Positions 45,220 to 56,344 are shown, numbered from the stretch's first letter. The stretch is DNA of 64,000 bases from Sulfuricellaceae bacterium (GCA_030690895.1 JAUYFQ010000086.1:28816-92815); one strand, 5' to 3'. Notes: a model not told the origin generated them from the letters alone. Numbers and translations: made by a program.

Positions 45220-48200
45220 TCACCCACCCTTCTTTTCCCTCTCCGCTTTCTCCGACCGATAAGCCTCGATTGTCAGATTGCGCAACATGGAAGCGCGGCC
45301 TTCATCGTTTTGCACGAAGCCCACGCTGGACACAAAGGGTTCGATGATGTGGATTTTTTGCAAGGGGGTGACGATCAACAGTTGCAGGTTGAGCTGGGCG
45401 AACAGGCGCAGGCCGTATTGCGCCGACTCGTCCGAACCGCGTCCGAAGGCCTCGTCGATGACCACGAAGCGGAAGGAGCGCGAGCGGGTCGCGCCCCATT
45501 CCAGGCCGAACTGGTAGGCCAGGCTGGCGGCCAAAATGGTGTAGGCCAGCTTTTCCTTCTGCCCGCCGGACTTGCCGCCCGAGTCGGAGTAATGCTCGTG
45601 CTCCTTATCGTCCTCGCGCCAGCGTTCGCTGGCGGCAAAGGCAAACCAGTTGCGCACGTCGGTGACTTTGGCCGACCAGCGTTTATCCTGTTCCGATTGC
45701 CCTTCCCGCCCGCGAAAGCGTTCGATGATGTGTTTGACTTGCAGGAATTTGGCTTCCGAATACTGGGCATCCTCCGAGCCGGTCAACGCGCCTTCGGTGC
45801 AGGCGCGCAGCTCGCTCTGAAAATCGCGGATATCGGCGTCTGGCGTCAGTTGCGCCTCCAGCACGATGTAACGCCCCAGGTTATAGTCGATACGGGTCAG
45901 CGATTCGTTGATGCGGGCGATGCGCTCCTTGATGGTCTCCCGCTCGCGCGCCAGTTGCGACTGGAAATTGGCCACCTCGCGGATGGTGTTCTCGTTCAGC
46001 AATTCCTTGAAACGCGCCTCGAAGCGCGGCAAGTCGTCGGCGGCCAGGCCATCGAGCATTGCCCGATATTCAAAGGCGGCTTCGATGCTGGCATCGACCT
46101 CGGCGGTTTCCAGCTTGAAGGCTTCCTTGTAGGCGGCCATGGCCTGGATGACTTTGTCGCGCAGGGTTTTAAGTTTCCGGTCTTCGGCGTCGATTTTGCC
46201 CTGCAACCAGTCGCGCATGTCGCGCTCGCGGTTGTCGCAGGATTCCACCGTCAGTTGATGCTCGCCTAGCGCATCAAAGCGCAGGGTTTCGAGGCGGCTG
46301 AAATAAGGAACATGACGAGTCGAGGCATCCAGCAGCATGCTGGTTTGCTCGCGCAAATTCTCGGCAGCGTCCATCTTGACCTGAGTCCCGCCCAGCTCCC
46401 GCGTTTTTTCCGCCAAAGTGGCTTCTGTCCGGGCAAGCTCGCCTTGCAAGGCGCTCAAACTGGCGCTCAAGCTTTGCAGCAAATCGGATGCTGCTTCCAG
46501 TTGGCGTTTTTCCTCTTGGAGATTCGCAACGAGGACAGCCAGGCTCTGCCAGTCCAGCTCGCTGAAATCGGCGTATTCAACCAGTTTCGATAGCGCGGTG
46601 AGGCGCTCCTTGAGCGAAGTTTGCACCGACTGGATCTTGCCGATCAGGCTACCCAGTTTGGCCAATTCCGCTTCCAGTTGAGCCTTACCGGCCTCAAGTG
46701 CAGCGATCTTGGCCGCGTTGCTCCAGCCCAGCACATAGCGGCTGCGGTCGTCCAGACGGTGGCGGTCGTCCTTCTCATGGCGTTCGCCGGGCATTTTTAT
46801 CTGCCCGGCGCGGGTAATGGCGCGCGTCTCGCGCCGGAACTGTTCTGGCGTGGCGCAGCAGGCCACATCGAAACGCTGTGCCAACTCGCGTTCCAGCCAG
46901 TCGTAAAACGGCGAGTCAGGTTTAACGGAGAGCTTGCGCGCCAGCGAATCCCGATGTAGCTCAGGCAAAGCGCCGCGCCCGTTCTGACTCACTCCTTGGC
47001 GCACTCCATGACGCACCCGAAAATACACCAGCCGCCCGCGCAGATGGGTTCGATCGACCCAATCTGCGACCGCCGCATAATGGACATCCGGCACCAGCAA
47101 GGACAAGCCAAAACCGCGCAACAGCCGCTCCGCTGCGCCTTCCCAGTCGCGTTCGTCCTCGCGCACCTGCAACAACTCGCCCGCGGAAGGCATGTCTGCC
47201 TCAGGCAAATTCAGCGCCTGACACAAGGCGGCGCGCATCAATACCTGTTCGGCGGGGATGTTGCTGCGCCGGGCTTTCAGGCTATTGATCTCGGCAGACA
47301 GCTCTTCATGCGTCAGCCTGCCCTGGCGCAAGCTCACCCCGTGCTCGGTCAGGTCGTTTTGCAGCCCGGCTTCCCGGCTCTCGGCCGCCTCCATCAGGCT
47401 GGCGAAACGCTGGCGCAGGTCGAGAAACCCGGCTTCATTCCCAGCGGGGTTCTCGCCCACCGCGCGCGCCAGATCGGCATAACGCTGCGCCCTGCGTTCG
47501 CGCTGTTCGCGCTCCTGTTCTTTTTTGCGAATCTCGGTTTCCAAACGCTCCAGGCTGTCGCCGCCGTTGTCGGCAATGTTGCGCTTCAGCTCGATCTCGG
47601 TGGATCGCTGGGCATCCCTGTCCGCGCCCAAACGCTTGACCTGAGCATCCTGCCGAGCCCATTCATCAGCCAGAATCGCGATGCGTTTCTCCAGCAAACC
47701 CAGCTTCAGGCCAGCAAACCAGGGCTTGAGCGCCTCGCGGCAAGCACGGTACGACTCGCTGCTGGCGGCAAGCTCGGCATGTCGCTCGCAATCCGTCAGC
47801 AGGGGCGTGAGCAGAGCCACCTGGCGCTTGGCCTTCTGCACCGCTTCGTGCGCCCGGTTCAGGTCGTCGAAATGCCCGATCAGCGCTTCGATGCGCGAGG
47901 CGACCTCGAACGGTTCCAGCATGTGGCTGCGCACGAAATCGGTCAGGTTGCCCACCGATTTCATCGACACGGTTTGATGAAACAGCTCCAGCGCCTGCTC
48001 GTTCTCGATGCCGAAACGACGCCGGAACCAGGCTCCGTAAGGCGGAAAACTGTCCGAGACTTCCGCCCCCATCCCGCGCAGCTTCTTGCGCAAAGCGGCG
48101 ATGTCCGTGCCAAAGTGGGAAAAATCGGCCGCAATCGACAAATCGCGCTCCGCACCGACAAAAAAGCGCGCCGGTTGCCCCTGCGCCTCCTTCATCCAGA

Positions 48201-48621
48201 AAACCTGCGCCAGCGTGACCGTCTGGTCGTAGCCCGCGTTATGAAACACGCCAAGAATGACCGAATAGTTGTTGTGGTCGCGCAAGCTCACCGGCCTGGC
48301 CATGCCGGAAATGTCGTTGCGCTCCGACTTGTAATGCCCGAGCACGTAGGAGCGAAGCGAGCGTTCCTTGCTATCGGCTCCGGCTGCCTTGTTGTAAGCG
48401 ACCCGGTGCGCGGGAACCAGCAGGGTGGTGACGGCATCCACCAGCGTCGATTTACCTGAACCGATGTCGCCGGTCAGCAGGACATTTTTTCCCGACGCGT
48501 TCAGCGTCCAGACCCGGCCATCGAACGTGCCCCAGTTGAAGACTTCCAGACGATGCAGGCGAAAGCCGGAAAGCGCATCGTCGGCAACGAAATCGAAACT
48601 CAGGGTTTGCGCGTCAGTCAT
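45220..48621 (-). CDS. jetC: Wadjet subunit JetC (SMC-like ATPase)
   Basis: A 1133-residue MukB/SMC-like motor. The N-terminal Walker [10 protein letters not shown] is at 51-59. Long coiled coils surround a hinge region, and the C-terminal signature SGGQKEK is followed by Walker [12 protein letters not shown]. JetC extrudes DNA loops with JetA and JetB. I chose ATG 48621, which overlaps the jetB stop by 8 bases; an in-frame start at 48666 is less likely. Confidence 0.93.
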   Translation of the reverse strand: MTDAQTLSFDFVADDALSGFRLHRLEVFNWGTFDGRVWTLNASGKNVLLTGDIGSGKSTLVDAVTTLLVPAHRVAYNKAAGADSKERSLRSYVLGHYKSERNDISGMARPVSLRDHNNYSVILGVFHNAGYDQTVTLAQVFWMKEAQGQPARFFVGAERDLSIAADFSHFGTDIAALRKKLRGMGAEVSDSFPPYGAWFRRRFGIENEQALELFHQTVSMKSVGNLTDFVRSHMLEPFEVASRIEALIGHFDDLNRAHEAVQKAKRQVALLTPLLTDCERHAELAASSESYRACREALKPWFAGLKLGLLEKRIAILADEWARQDAQVKRLGADRDAQRSTEIELKRNIADNGGDSLERLETEIRKKEQEREQRERRAQRYADLARAVGENPAGNEAGFLDLRQRFASLMEAAESREAGLQNDLTEHGVSLRQGRLTHEELSAEINSLKARRSNIPAEQVLMRAALCQALNLPEADMPSAGELLQVREDERDWEGAAERLLRGFGLSLLVPDVHYAAVADWVDRTHLRGRLVYFRVRHGVRQGVSQNGRGALPELHRDSLARKLSVKPDSPFYDWLERELAQRFDVACCATPEQFRRETRAITRAGQIKMPGERHEKDDRHRLDDRSRYVLGWSNAAKIAALEAGKAQLEAELAKLGSLIGKIQSVQTSLKERLTALSKLVEYADFSELDWQSLAVLVANLQEEKRQLEAASDLLQSLSASLSALQGELARTEATLAEKTRELGGTQVKMDAAENLREQTSMLLDASTRHVPYFSRLETLRFDALGEHQLTVESCDNRERDMRDWLQGKIDAEDRKLKTLRDKVIQAMAAYKEAFKLETAEVDASIEAAFEYRAMLDGLAADDLPRFEARFKELLNENTIREVANFQSQLARERETIKERIARINESLTRIDYNLGRYIVLEAQLTPDADIRDFQSELRACTEGALTGSEDAQYSEAKFLQVKHIIERFRGREGQSEQDKRWSAKVTDVRNWFAFAASERWREDDKEHEHYSDSGGKSGGQKEKLAYTILAASLAYQFGLEWGATRSRSFRFVVIDEAFGRGSDESAQYGLRLFAQLNLQLLIVTPLQKIHIIEPFVSSVGFVQNDEGRASMLRNLTIEAYRSEKAEREKKGG

Positions 48622-49231
48622 CGATGGGTTTTCCAAGCTGAGCCTGATAAGCCGCCAGCCGCGCATCGAACTCCGCCAGCCATTGCGCGTCCACGAAGGC
48701 CTTCAGAATGCGCCGCACTTCATAGACCATGGTTTGATTCGCGCCCGGTTTGAGTTTGCGCAAAAAACCCAGCTCCACGATTTTATTCAGATGGGTTTCG
48801 ATCTGGTCGATCAGCCGGGTTTCATTGCTGTTTTCCGGCAGGAATACCCGCACCAGCTCGACGATATCGTCGCGATTCAACACCAGCCGGGTGTCGCCGC
48901 CACTGGCATCGAACTCGGCCAGCTTCTCGCGCAACAGCGCCAGCAGCAGGCTGACAGGAAAGGACAGCGGGCGCCGCGCCATCAATCTGGGAATTTTGGG
49001 CGCGGCATCGTCCTCGCTAACCGGATGGGCGCGTAAAAAAGCATAGCCCTCAGCCTCGTCCAGCACCAGTTCCAGACCCAGCACCGCGATGGTGTCGCGC
49101 ACCCGTGCTTGCAGCTTGAGCAGCGCATTCCACAGGCTGGCTTCGGTGTCCTGGTAGATCACGCCTTTGAGCAGGGTGATGACCAGTGGCGACAAATCGC
49201 TGTTTGGCGTATTTGCCTGCTCTTGTTCCAC
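48614..49231 (-). CDS. jetB: Wadjet subunit JetB (DUF4194, MukE/KITE-like)
   Basis: A 205-residue DUF4194 protein, the KITE-like regulator of the Wadjet complex. Typical elements are [19 protein letters not shown], the [13 protein letters not shown] strand, and a winged-helix [21 protein letters not shown] chose GTG 49231, overlapping the jetA stop by one base (TAGTG) with GAGG eight bases upstream. The frame also stays open further upstream, but that part is within jetA. Confidence 0.9.
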   Translation of the reverse strand: MEQEQANTPNSDLSPLVITLLKGVIYQDTEASLWNALLKLQARVRDTIAVLGLELVLDEAEGYAFLRAHPVSEDDAAPKIPRLMARRPLSFPVSLLLALLREKLAEFDASGGDTRLVLNRDDIVELVRVFLPENSNETRLIDQIETHLNKIVELGFLRKLKPGANQTMVYEVRRILKAFVDAQWLAEFDARLAAYQAQLGKPIDD

Positions 49232-50682
49232 TACATTTGCCTCATATAAATTACTCTCGGCAAGCGTGCCCGCCGTTCCTGGCCATCCTCTCGCCGCCAG
49301 ACGATCACCTCTACCGTGCTCTCGTCCACCACGGTTTTTTTGAAGGTATCGCCCGCCAGTTGCAGATACGCCACCAGTTCCGCCAGTCCATGTTGCAGGG
49401 GTTGCATCTCGCACAGTTCGCGCAGGGTAATCTGGGCTCGATCCTGCAAGGCGTGGCGGATATGGCTCGCCAGTTGCGCCTTGTCGATCACCACTTGCGA
49501 ATACAGCACGGCCACGTCCAGATCGGCATCGCCTGATTCCAGCTCGATGTCGGCGATCATCGGCTTGATGGCCGGGGTGTGGAGCGGGCGCTCCATCGGC
49601 AGTTCGATCTCGGCGCTCATCTCGTCAAGGCTCATCACCTCGCCCGGCGGCGGCGTGTCGCGTAGCGCCAGCGACCTTGCCTTGACGCCGCGCAAAATAT
49701 CCATGATGCGGCGGTTTTCCAGCCACGCCTGGTCGTCCAGAAAGCGCCGCAATTGTTGGGAGAGCTGCGCCACGGTGCGCTGGGCGTGCTCGCCCGCTTC
49801 CAGCCAGTCGTAATGCACGCGGCGGATGCGGGTGTCGGGTTTGAGCTCGGCCACAGGCGGCAGGCCGAGGACATGATCCAGCAAGGCCGACAATTCTTCC
49901 TGGCGGCTGCCGGACATCAGAAAATCCCAAAAAGCGCGAAAGCTCTTGCCCTGATCGGAATCGGCAATGGCATCGCGCTCGCCCATGATTTCTTCCAGCA
50001 ACGCGCCCTTGGAACCCTCCCACAGCGCGATGCGCTCCCGCACGCGCCGATCCAAGCCGCGAAAATTGTGCTCCACCTCGCGAAAATCGGCCAGCAGTTC
50101 GCGGGCAATCTGGGTGAATTGCTGAAAACGGTCTTTTAACGCGGTGTCGTCCAGGAGCGGAATATCGCCACCCAGAACGCGGGCGATCTCAAGGTCGATC
50201 TCGTCGCGCCGCCGCTGCAACTCGGCCACCCGCGCCTCTGGGTCGGTCTCGCTGCCCGCGCTCATCTGCTTGAGCAGTTCGAACAGGTAAGCCACGCGCG
50301 ACTCGGTGCCGACAAAACTGCGTGCGATCAAGCCCTCCAGCCAGGCAATGGCTTTCTCGGTGGCGGGCGTCAGATCGAAATACGGCTCGTCCGAGCCTTG
50401 CGAATAATATTTGCGCAGCCAGGCCTTGTCGCTACTCGCCCAGTCGTTGAGATAATCCAGCGCCGGTTTCGGAAAAGCATCGGCGCCCAGACGTGTCCGC
50501 AAGGCAAACAGCTCATCCTCCAGCGCCTCGGCCAAATCAGCCTGGCTCATCGCACGCACATTGGGCAAAACAAAGATGCGTTGCAAGAAACTCGCCACCA
50601 GCGGCGCATGATCCGAGCGCAGCAAACGCCAGGCCGGATGGTTCTGGCGCAGCAGGTCGAGGGTGACGTAGTCGAGGCTCAA
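49231..50682 (-). CDS. jetA: Wadjet subunit JetA (DUF3375, kleisin-like)
   Basis: A 483-residue DUF3375 protein, the MukF/kleisin-like bridge of the Wadjet complex. The N-terminus LLRQNHPAWRLLRSDHAPLV is typical. The middle is coiled coil with AELQRRRDEIDLEI. The start codon is TTG at 50682 with AAGGA just upstream. It is the first Wadjet gene and lies downstream of a palindromic repeat that separates it from the DUF3617 gene. Confidence 0.92.
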   Translation of the reverse strand: MSLDYVTLDLLRQNHPAWRLLRSDHAPLVASFLQRIFVLPNVRAMSQADLAEALEDELFALRTRLGADAFPKPALDYLNDWASSDKAWLRKYYSQGSDEPYFDLTPATEKAIAWLEGLIARSFVGTESRVAYLFELLKQMSAGSETDPEARVAELQRRRDEIDLEIARVLGGDIPLLDDTALKDRFQQFTQIARELLADFREVEHNFRGLDRRVRERIALWEGSKGALLEEIMGERDAIADSDQGKSFRAFWDFLMSGSRQEELSALLDHVLGLPPVAELKPDTRIRRVHYDWLEAGEHAQRTVAQLSQQLRRFLDDQAWLENRRIMDILRGVKARSLALRDTPPPGEVMSLDEMSAEIELPMERPLHTPAIKPMIADIELESGDADLDVAVLYSQVVIDKAQLASHIRHALQDRAQITLRELCEMQPLQHGLAELVAYLQLAGDTFKKTVVDESTVEVIVWRREDGQERRARLPRVIYMRQM

Positions 50683-50701
50683 ATTATCCTTAAAAATTCA
50701 G

Positions 50702-50835
50702 TTAACCACGAAACACACGAAATACACGAAAGTATTCAAATAGATGCAACACAATGACTCATCACCGAAAGGGTGAAGGAAAAACGCTCTCAAGCAATTG
50801 AACTTTTTCGTGTGTTTCGTGTATTTCGTGGTTAA
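50702..50835. repeat. palindromic intergenic repeat, ACGAAA type (copy 3), upstream of jetA
   Basis: Arms of 30 bases (50702-50731 and 50806-50835) beginning TTAACCACGAAACACACG are inverted repeats with two mismatches. The element occupies the gap where a jetA promoter could lie. Confidence 0.85.
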
Positions 50836-50850
50836 TAACGGTTTTCAGAA

Positions 50851-51348
50851 TTATTTTGCCTTTGCTGGCGCAACCGGCGCTTTTTGCTGCATGGCCTTGA
50901 TCGAGTCTTCGAGTTTCTTCTGCTCCACTGCGTAATCGCACGTCCCCACGCGCTTGGCTGACATGGCCTGGTTCATCTGCATGGTTTGTCCTTGTGAAAT
51001 CATGGACATTTTGGTGGAACCTTGCAGGGCATCCGCAGTGCGCGTCATGATGCCGCTGCCTTCCATTTTTTCCGGGCCGTTGCAGCGCATTTTCCAGGTG
51101 GTGGTATTGCCGGACACCTTCAAATCCACCATCTCGCATTTCTTGTCCTGCCGGGGCATGTTGTCCGGCTTGAAGGCGTTGCCCTTGGGCTGGCAAAACT
51201 GGTGCTTCATTTCCGGCATTTTCATATTCGTCCCCGGCATTTCCATTTTCATGGTCATATCCCAGAGTTCGTCACTTCCTGCGGCAAGCGCGGAGCCAGC
51301 GCTACTGGCCGCAAGCAGGCAGAATAGAATCAGTGATGTTTTTTTCAT
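50851..51348 (-). CDS. DUF3617 family secreted protein
   Basis: A 165-residue protein with a signal peptide (KKTSLILFCLLAASSAGSALA) and a DUF3617-type body with many Met and four Cys residues (HQFCQP, KKCEMV, KMRCNG, GTCDYA). The function of the family is unknown. The start ATG 51348 follows AAGGAG. It lies 37 bases after sdhA and ahead of the Wadjet genes. Confidence 0.85.
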   Translation of the reverse strand: MKKTSLILFCLLAASSAGSALAAGSDELWDMTMKMEMPGTNMKMPEMKHQFCQPKGNAFKPDNMPRQDKKCEMVDLKVSGNTTTWKMRCNGPEKMEGSGIMTRTADALQGSTKMSMISQGQTMQMNQAMSAKRVGTCDYAVEQKKLEDSIKAMQQKAPVAPAKAK

Positions 51349-51385
51349 GTGTATCTCCTTCAATTGAAAGGCGGGGGGGCCAGGG

Positions 51386-53146
51386 CTAATAAACCCTCGC
51401 CTTGGGCTGAAATGATTCCACCGTCAGCGGCTTCAGTCGCACTGGTTTGTAATCAAGCCGGTGACCTTCAGCCAGGTAAAGCGTGTGTTTCAGCCATTTC
51501 TGGTCATCGCGATCCGGGTAGTCGTCGCGGGCATGCGCGCCACGGCTTTCCTGCCGGGCAGCAGCCGAGACCATGGTCGCCAGCGCCACGGCCAGCAGGT
51601 TTTCCAGTTCCAGTGCCTCGATACGACCGGTATTGAAAACCTTGCTGTGATCGCGCAACACCACATCGGGCAGTTTGGCGGCGATGTCCTGCATTTTTTT
51701 TACACCATCCTGCAGCACTTCTTCCGTGCGGAACACGCCACAATGAAGCTGCATGGTATTGCGTATCTCTTCGCGCAATTCCGGCACGCTGATCCCGTCC
51801 CCAGTTCTGTCCCAGCGCGCCAGGTGCGCCATGACCCGATCCAGCGATGCCGCAGGCGTGGTTCTTGGATAGGGGTTTTCCCGGCAATATTCGATGACGT
51901 GATTGCCTGCGGCGCGACCGAACACGATCAGGTCGAGCAGCGAGTTCGATCCCAGGCGGTTGGCGCCATGCACCGACACGCAGGCGCATTCGCCGATGGC
52001 ATACAGCCCCGGTATCGCTTCCTGACCGGTGCGGGTCGGTGCGACGACTTGTCCGTGCAGGTTGGCGGGAATCCCGCCCATCATGTAATGCGCGGTCGGC
52101 ACCACCGGAATCGGCGCGGTGGCCGGATCGACATGGGCAAATTTCATCGCCAGTTCGCGGATGCCGGGCAGACGATGCTGAATGATTTCCGGCCCCAGGT
52201 GGTCGAGCTTGAGCAGGATATGGTCGCCGTGCTCGCCGCAGCCTCGCCCTTCAAAAATCTCCACCGACATGGCGCGGGAAACCACATCGCGGCTGGCCAG
52301 ATCCTTGGCGTTGGGTGCGTAACGCTCCATGAAGCGCTCGCCGTTCTTGTTCACCAGATAGCCGCCCTCGCCGCGCACGCCTTCGGTAATCAGCACTCCG
52401 GCGCCATACACGCCGGTGGGGTGAAATTGCCAGAACTCCATGTCTTCGAGCGGCAGACCGGCGCGTAGCACCATGCCCAGCCCGTCGCCGGTGTTGATGA
52501 GCGCGTTGGTGGTAGCGAAAAAAATGCGCCCAGCCCCACCAGTCGCCAGGATGGTGGTGCGCGCTTCAATGAAAATCGGCTCGCCGGATTCGATGCCCAG
52601 CGCCACCACGCCCAGTGCGTAGCCTTCCTCGTCCATCACCAGATCGACCGCGAAATATTCCTCAAAGAAATGGGTTCGGGCGGCAATATTGCGCTGGTAG
52701 AGGGTATGCAGCATGGCGTGACCGGTACGGTCAGCCGCCGCGCAAGTACGCACGGCCGGGCTGCCGCCATAGTTCTGGGTCATCCCGCCGAACGGACGCT
52801 GGTAAATCTTGCCATTCTCCAGCCGGTCAAACGGCATGCCATAGTGTTCCAGCTCGATCACCGCTTCATTGGCCTGACGACACATGAACTCGATCGCATC
52901 CTGGTCACCCAGATAATCCGAGCCCTTGATCGTGTCATACATGTGCCAGTGCCAGTTATCCTCGCTCACGTTGCCAAGGCTGGCGGCAATGCCGCCCTGA
53001 GCAGAGACGGTATGGGAGCGGGTGGGGAACACCTTAGACACCACCGCCACCTTGAGGTTGGCTTCGGCAAGCTGTAGTGCTGCTCTCAAGCCCGCACCCC
53101 CCCCGCCGATAATTACCGCATCGAATGTTCGTTTGGCCAGGGTCAT
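51386..53146 (-). CDS. sdhA: succinate dehydrogenase flavoprotein subunit
   Basis: A 586-residue catalytic subunit that oxidises succinate to fumarate. The FAD-binding [11 protein letters not shown] is at the N-terminus. The [16 protein letters not shown] stretch carries the flavinylated His, and [21 protein letters not shown] lies at the substrate site. The start ATG 53146 has GGAG eight bases upstream, and that Shine-Dalgarno lies within the end of the upstream restriction gene. Confidence 0.97.
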   Translation of the reverse strand: MTLAKRTFDAVIIGGGGAGLRAALQLAEANLKVAVVSKVFPTRSHTVSAQGGIAASLGNVSEDNWHWHMYDTIKGSDYLGDQDAIEFMCRQANEAVIELEHYGMPFDRLENGKIYQRPFGGMTQNYGGSPAVRTCAAADRTGHAMLHTLYQRNIAARTHFFEEYFAVDLVMDEEGYALGVVALGIESGEPIFIEARTTILATGGAGRIFFATTNALINTGDGLGMVLRAGLPLEDMEFWQFHPTGVYGAGVLITEGVRGEGGYLVNKNGERFMERYAPNAKDLASRDVVSRAMSVEIFEGRGCGEHGDHILLKLDHLGPEIIQHRLPGIRELAMKFAHVDPATAPIPVVPTAHYMMGGIPANLHGQVVAPTRTGQEAIPGLYAIGECACVSVHGANRLGSNSLLDLIVFGRAAGNHVIEYCRENPYPRTTPAASLDRVMAHLARWDRTGDGISVPELREEIRNTMQLHCGVFRTEEVLQDGVKKMQDIAAKLPDVVLRDHSKVFNTGRIEALELENLLAVALATMVSAAARQESRGAHARDDYPDRDDQKWLKHTLYLAEGHRLDYKPVRLKPLTVESFQPKARVY

Positions 53147-53151
53147 TAGAT

Positions 53152-54105
53152 TCACTCCGATTGGGGGTATGGCCCCAAAAAACGGGTGCCGTTGAAATGG
53201 ATCAGATGAGACGGCGCATCGGCCACCCAAACCTCTGTTTCCCACGCAATCTCTGGAAGATAGCGGGTCATGAGTGATCTCGATGGAAACGCCGTCACAT
53301 AGACCAGTCCAGCGGACGATCCGGCAAACAGCCGGGCAAGTTCCTCGTGACGTTTTCCGTCGACTGGGCCATGGCTGGTAACGGACTCGATCAGCAATAG
53401 CCAACTCCGTTCCGGGAAATAGATCACCACGTCGGGCATTTTTCCATGGGAATCCACTACCACGCCCAGCTTTTCCAGCAGCGCCTCATCGAAGTAACCC
53501 CACTTGTCGCCAGTGTCGCCCGCGTAGATCAGAACGCCGCCGGGCACAAAGCGCGACCCGAAATTTTCAATGATGGCCTTGATCAACTCGCTATGTTCAC
53601 CCGGACTGATCTGGATTTCCTTGCCGGGCGCAACCCGCACCGGGATGCGAGCTTGCTCCCGTACCTTGGCATAGCGAGCAGCCAAGGTCTGGCGCGTAGA
53701 CAAATACTCTTTCAACTTTGCGCCCCATACGACCGAACCATGGGTCTTGAGCAAGGCCAGCGCCTCGGGCTCAATCTGATAGACGGCCTTGGGGCTATTC
53801 ACCGGACGAGCCGGGTCATCCGGGTTATAGCGCGCCAGCCCGGCATCGACAAAGTGGTGCACAGTTTGACGGCGGAAAGTTTCGCGCGTATTCGGCTTGT
53901 ATTCCTTGCCATAATGTTCGCGACTGAAATCCATCATGGGCGTAATGCCAATCAATGGGCTGGCGGCACTTTTCCAAGACTTTTTCGAGGTCAAATCGAG
54001 CAAGGCCAGCAGACACAATGCCGAACGCTCGTTTTGCTGTGCACGGGAAAAGCCCAGTTCGGCCAAGATTTGCATTGCCGCTTCGATTTTCTTGTGCCCG
54101 CTCAT
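53152..54105 (-). CDS. BsuBI/PstI-family type II restriction endonuclease
   Basis: A 317-residue protein. The C-terminal half matches the BsuBI/PstI endonuclease family: [20 protein letters not shown] followed by [16 protein letters not shown], with a PD...(E) nuclease core and a C-terminal [12 protein letters not shown]. PstI and BsuBI cut CTGCAG; whether this enzyme shares that site is unproven. It overlaps the methyltransferase stop (ATGA) and stops five bases before the sdhA ATG. Confidence 0.88.
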   Translation of the reverse strand: MSGHKKIEAAMQILAELGFSRAQQNERSALCLLALLDLTSKKSWKSAASPLIGITPMMDFSREHYGKEYKPNTRETFRRQTVHHFVDAGLARYNPDDPARPVNSPKAVYQIEPEALALLKTHGSVVWGAKLKEYLSTRQTLAARYAKVREQARIPVRVAPGKEIQISPGEHSELIKAIIENFGSRFVPGGVLIYAGDTGDKWGYFDEALLEKLGVVVDSHGKMPDVVIYFPERSWLLLIESVTSHGPVDGKRHEELARLFAGSSAGLVYVTAFPSRSLMTRYLPEIAWETEVWVADAPSHLIHFNGTRFLGPYPQSE

Positions 54106-55589
54106 GGAATATTTTCCAGTCCTTGATCGATTTGCTCCTGCGTAAGCGTCCCCTGATTCTTGGCCCAGCGCCCCAGTTCCATCAGCACTTCCCGGCTGGG
54201 ATATTTCATCAGGCGCAGATCGGTGGCGTTAACCTGTGTATGCCCGCTAAAGCGGCGGAAACACTCGTCAACCACGGTGGAATTCAGGAACACCGACAAG
54301 CCAAGCGCCAAGTCCTTGGGCAATCCCTGTTTGCGATGATGGAAAACATTGAGGTGATTCTCGAAACCCAGCAGCGGTGCATCGAAATCGTCCGGGCAAA
54401 CCAGGTTGGCCATAATACGGCGTTTTTCTTCCTTGGAAGAAAAACGCCGTATCACAGTATAAAAACCATTAGGGTAAAGCCATTTCTCGGTTTCGGGGTT
54501 CCGCATCATGGCATTGGGCTTTTTCATCCCTAGTTTCGGCCACACCATAGCCTGACCTGAAAAGTGAGCCGGATAAAGCAAGGGAACTGAACCCGGTTCT
54601 GGCATGTCGCGCACGAATGTTTTCAAGCGAAAATCAACCACCGGTCCAGTCGAAACTTCCACACCGATTTCGGCAAGCGAGCAGTTGAACGAAGAAGATA
54701 GCCCGGCTGCACCACGCTCAGGCGAAGCAGGTACGTGAATGAAACGCTCCAGATCGCCGGGCAGCACAATCTGGTCGAAGGGATAAACATGGATTGCATG
54801 GTCGGCAAAACTGTCGTCTGTCGAAGTGGATACCACCACCTCGCCCTGTTGGCCGCCACGTTCAAGCAGAATGATGATGTTCTCCTGCAGAACATTGTCG
54901 TCCTTGAACGCTTTGTCGCGTGAAGCAAACAAATGTATATGGCGAATCGCCGCCCGCGCCAGCAGGTACTCGCGAAAAGGCCGGTAATATGGGCCATTAC
55001 AGAAGCTGCGGGGAATGATGGCAACGACCTGTCCACCGGCTTCCATCAAGGCCACGACCAGGGCGACGAAGGCCGAGTACAGGTTAACCGTCTCGATGCC
55101 GACATGGCGTAGTAACAGACGATGGCGCGAATGACTGCCGATTTTCTTATATGGAGGATTAAGGATGGCGTGGGTAAAATGGGAGTCGGCGCCAAACTGT
55201 ATTTGGTTCACCGCCCCCTCGATAAAGTCGCCCGACATGATTTGAACGCCGATATTCAGCCCAGCTGCGTAACTCGCTAGCGTGCTGGACAAATGGTCAC
55301 GCAGGACGTCGTCAATTTCATGGGCGTTCACCTCAACGCGCCGGAAATCGAAACCCCCGGCAGACCACCGATCAAGAAACGCGCCGGTCAGGGAACCTAC
55401 GCCAGCACCGGCATCAAGCAAACGGGCAGTATGCAATGAGCGCGTTGAAAACAGTGACGCCATGAATCTGGCCACCGGCGCGGGCGTCATGAATTGGCCG
55501 AACTCGGACTTGCGCAGCGGACTGATGCGCCCGCCTGCGGTCAGCCGTACAGCGTCCACCTGCTCAAGCAGACCAAGCAGATCAAGCAT
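54102..55589 (-). CDS. N6-adenine DNA methyltransferase paired with the BsuBI/PstI-type enzyme
   Basis: A 495-residue gamma-type adenine methyltransferase. FGQFMTPAPVARFMASLF precedes the AdoMet motif LLDAGAGVGSLTGAF, the catalytic motif is NPPY (ILNPPYKKI), and a target-recognition region occupies the C-terminal half. It protects host sites from the downstream endonuclease. The start ATG 55589 has GAGG six bases upstream. It follows sdhD by 39 bases. Confidence 0.92.
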   Translation of the reverse strand: MLDLLGLLEQVDAVRLTAGGRISPLRKSEFGQFMTPAPVARFMASLFSTRSLHTARLLDAGAGVGSLTGAFLDRWSAGGFDFRRVEVNAHEIDDVLRDHLSSTLASYAAGLNIGVQIMSGDFIEGAVNQIQFGADSHFTHAILNPPYKKIGSHSRHRLLLRHVGIETVNLYSAFVALVVALMEAGGQVVAIIPRSFCNGPYYRPFREYLLARAAIRHIHLFASRDKAFKDDNVLQENIIILLERGGQQGEVVVSTSTDDSFADHAIHVYPFDQIVLPGDLERFIHVPASPERGAAGLSSSFNCSLAEIGVEVSTGPVVDFRLKTFVRDMPEPGSVPLLYPAHFSGQAMVWPKLGMKKPNAMMRNPETEKWLYPNGFYTVIRRFSSKEEKRRIMANLVCPDDFDAPLLGFENHLNVFHHRKQGLPKDLALGLSVFLNSTVVDECFRRFSGHTQVNATDLRLMKYPSREVLMELGRWAKNQGTLTQEQIDQGLENIP

Positions 55590-55628
55590 ACATCACCTCA
55601 CTACCACGAACGCACCAAACAATCATTA

Positions 55629-55973
55629 TCACACGCTCCACAAAATCTGCACTGCCCACGCGGCATAGGCGATTAGCGCCAGTATTACCGCCACATGCAA
55701 GGCCAGGCGAATCACGGTTGGATGGACATAATCCATGAAAATATCGCGCATCCCCACCCAGGCATGGATAAACAGGCTGAAAAAAAACAACAGGCTGAAC
55801 AGGCGCACCGGCAGGCTTTGGAACAGGCCTTGCCAGGCTTCAAATGTGTGCGACTGAGTAAGGAAAAAGCTGATCAGGAACAGCGTATAAAGCGCCATCA
55901 CCACCGCAGTGACACGCTGTATCAGCCAGTCCCTGAGGCCGTAATGCGCACCGCTGACAATACGATTCACCAT
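55629..55973 (-). CDS. sdhD: succinate dehydrogenase membrane anchor subunit
   Basis: A 114-residue hydrophobic anchor with three membrane helices, starting NRIVSGAHYGLRDWLIQR. The HAWVGMRDIFMDYV segment carries the conserved His and Asp that contact heme and quinone. The start overlaps the sdhC stop by 7 bases. sdhA, its usual next neighbour, lies beyond the restriction-modification pair. Confidence 0.93.
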   Translation of the reverse strand: MVNRIVSGAHYGLRDWLIQRVTAVVMALYTLFLISFFLTQSHTFEAWQGLFQSLPVRLFSLLFFFSLFIHAWVGMRDIFMDYVHPTVIRLALHVAVILALIAYAAWAVQILWSV

Positions 55974-56341
55974 AGCCAGACTCCAATCAACAGGGTGGCG
56001 CCGATGCTGACGGCAAGCACCAGCCAGGAACTGAAGCGCGCCTGTGGCAGGTCTGTGCCAATATCCAGATCCAGCGCCAGATAACGCAAGCCCATGCAGA
56101 AATGGTGCAGATAACCCCAGGCCATGCCAATCAGGAACAGCTTCACCAGCGGCAGCCGAAACCCGTTCTGCACTTGTGAAAAACTCTGCTCAGATGCCAG
56201 GCTCAGTTGCAGGACATAAAGCAGCAACGGCAGCAGCAGAAACAGCAGCGCCCCGCTGACGCGATGCATGATGGACACCACGCCCGGCAACGGCAATCTG
56301 ATTTTGAACAGATTGAGATAAACCGGTCGGGAGCGGCGCAT
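55967..56341 (-). CDS. sdhC: succinate dehydrogenase cytochrome b556 subunit
   Basis: A 124-residue anchor with three membrane helices. The N-terminus RPVYLNLFKIRLPLPGVVSI and SIMHRVSGALL are typical, and the heme ligand lies in HHFCMGLRYLALD. The ATG at 56341 lies 3 bases after the malic enzyme stop, so the two are probably co-transcribed. Confidence 0.94.
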   Translation of the reverse strand: MRRSRPVYLNLFKIRLPLPGVVSIMHRVSGALLFLLLPLLLYVLQLSLASEQSFSQVQNGFRLPLVKLFLIGMAWGYLHHFCMGLRYLALDLDIGTDLPQARFSSWLVLAVSIGATLLIGVWLW

Positions 56342-56344
56342 GTC

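Noticed and set aside
46996..48459. Plus-strand open frame (487 codons) antisense to jetC
   Set aside because: jetC has intact SMC motifs on the minus strand; the antisense product shows no recognisable fold.
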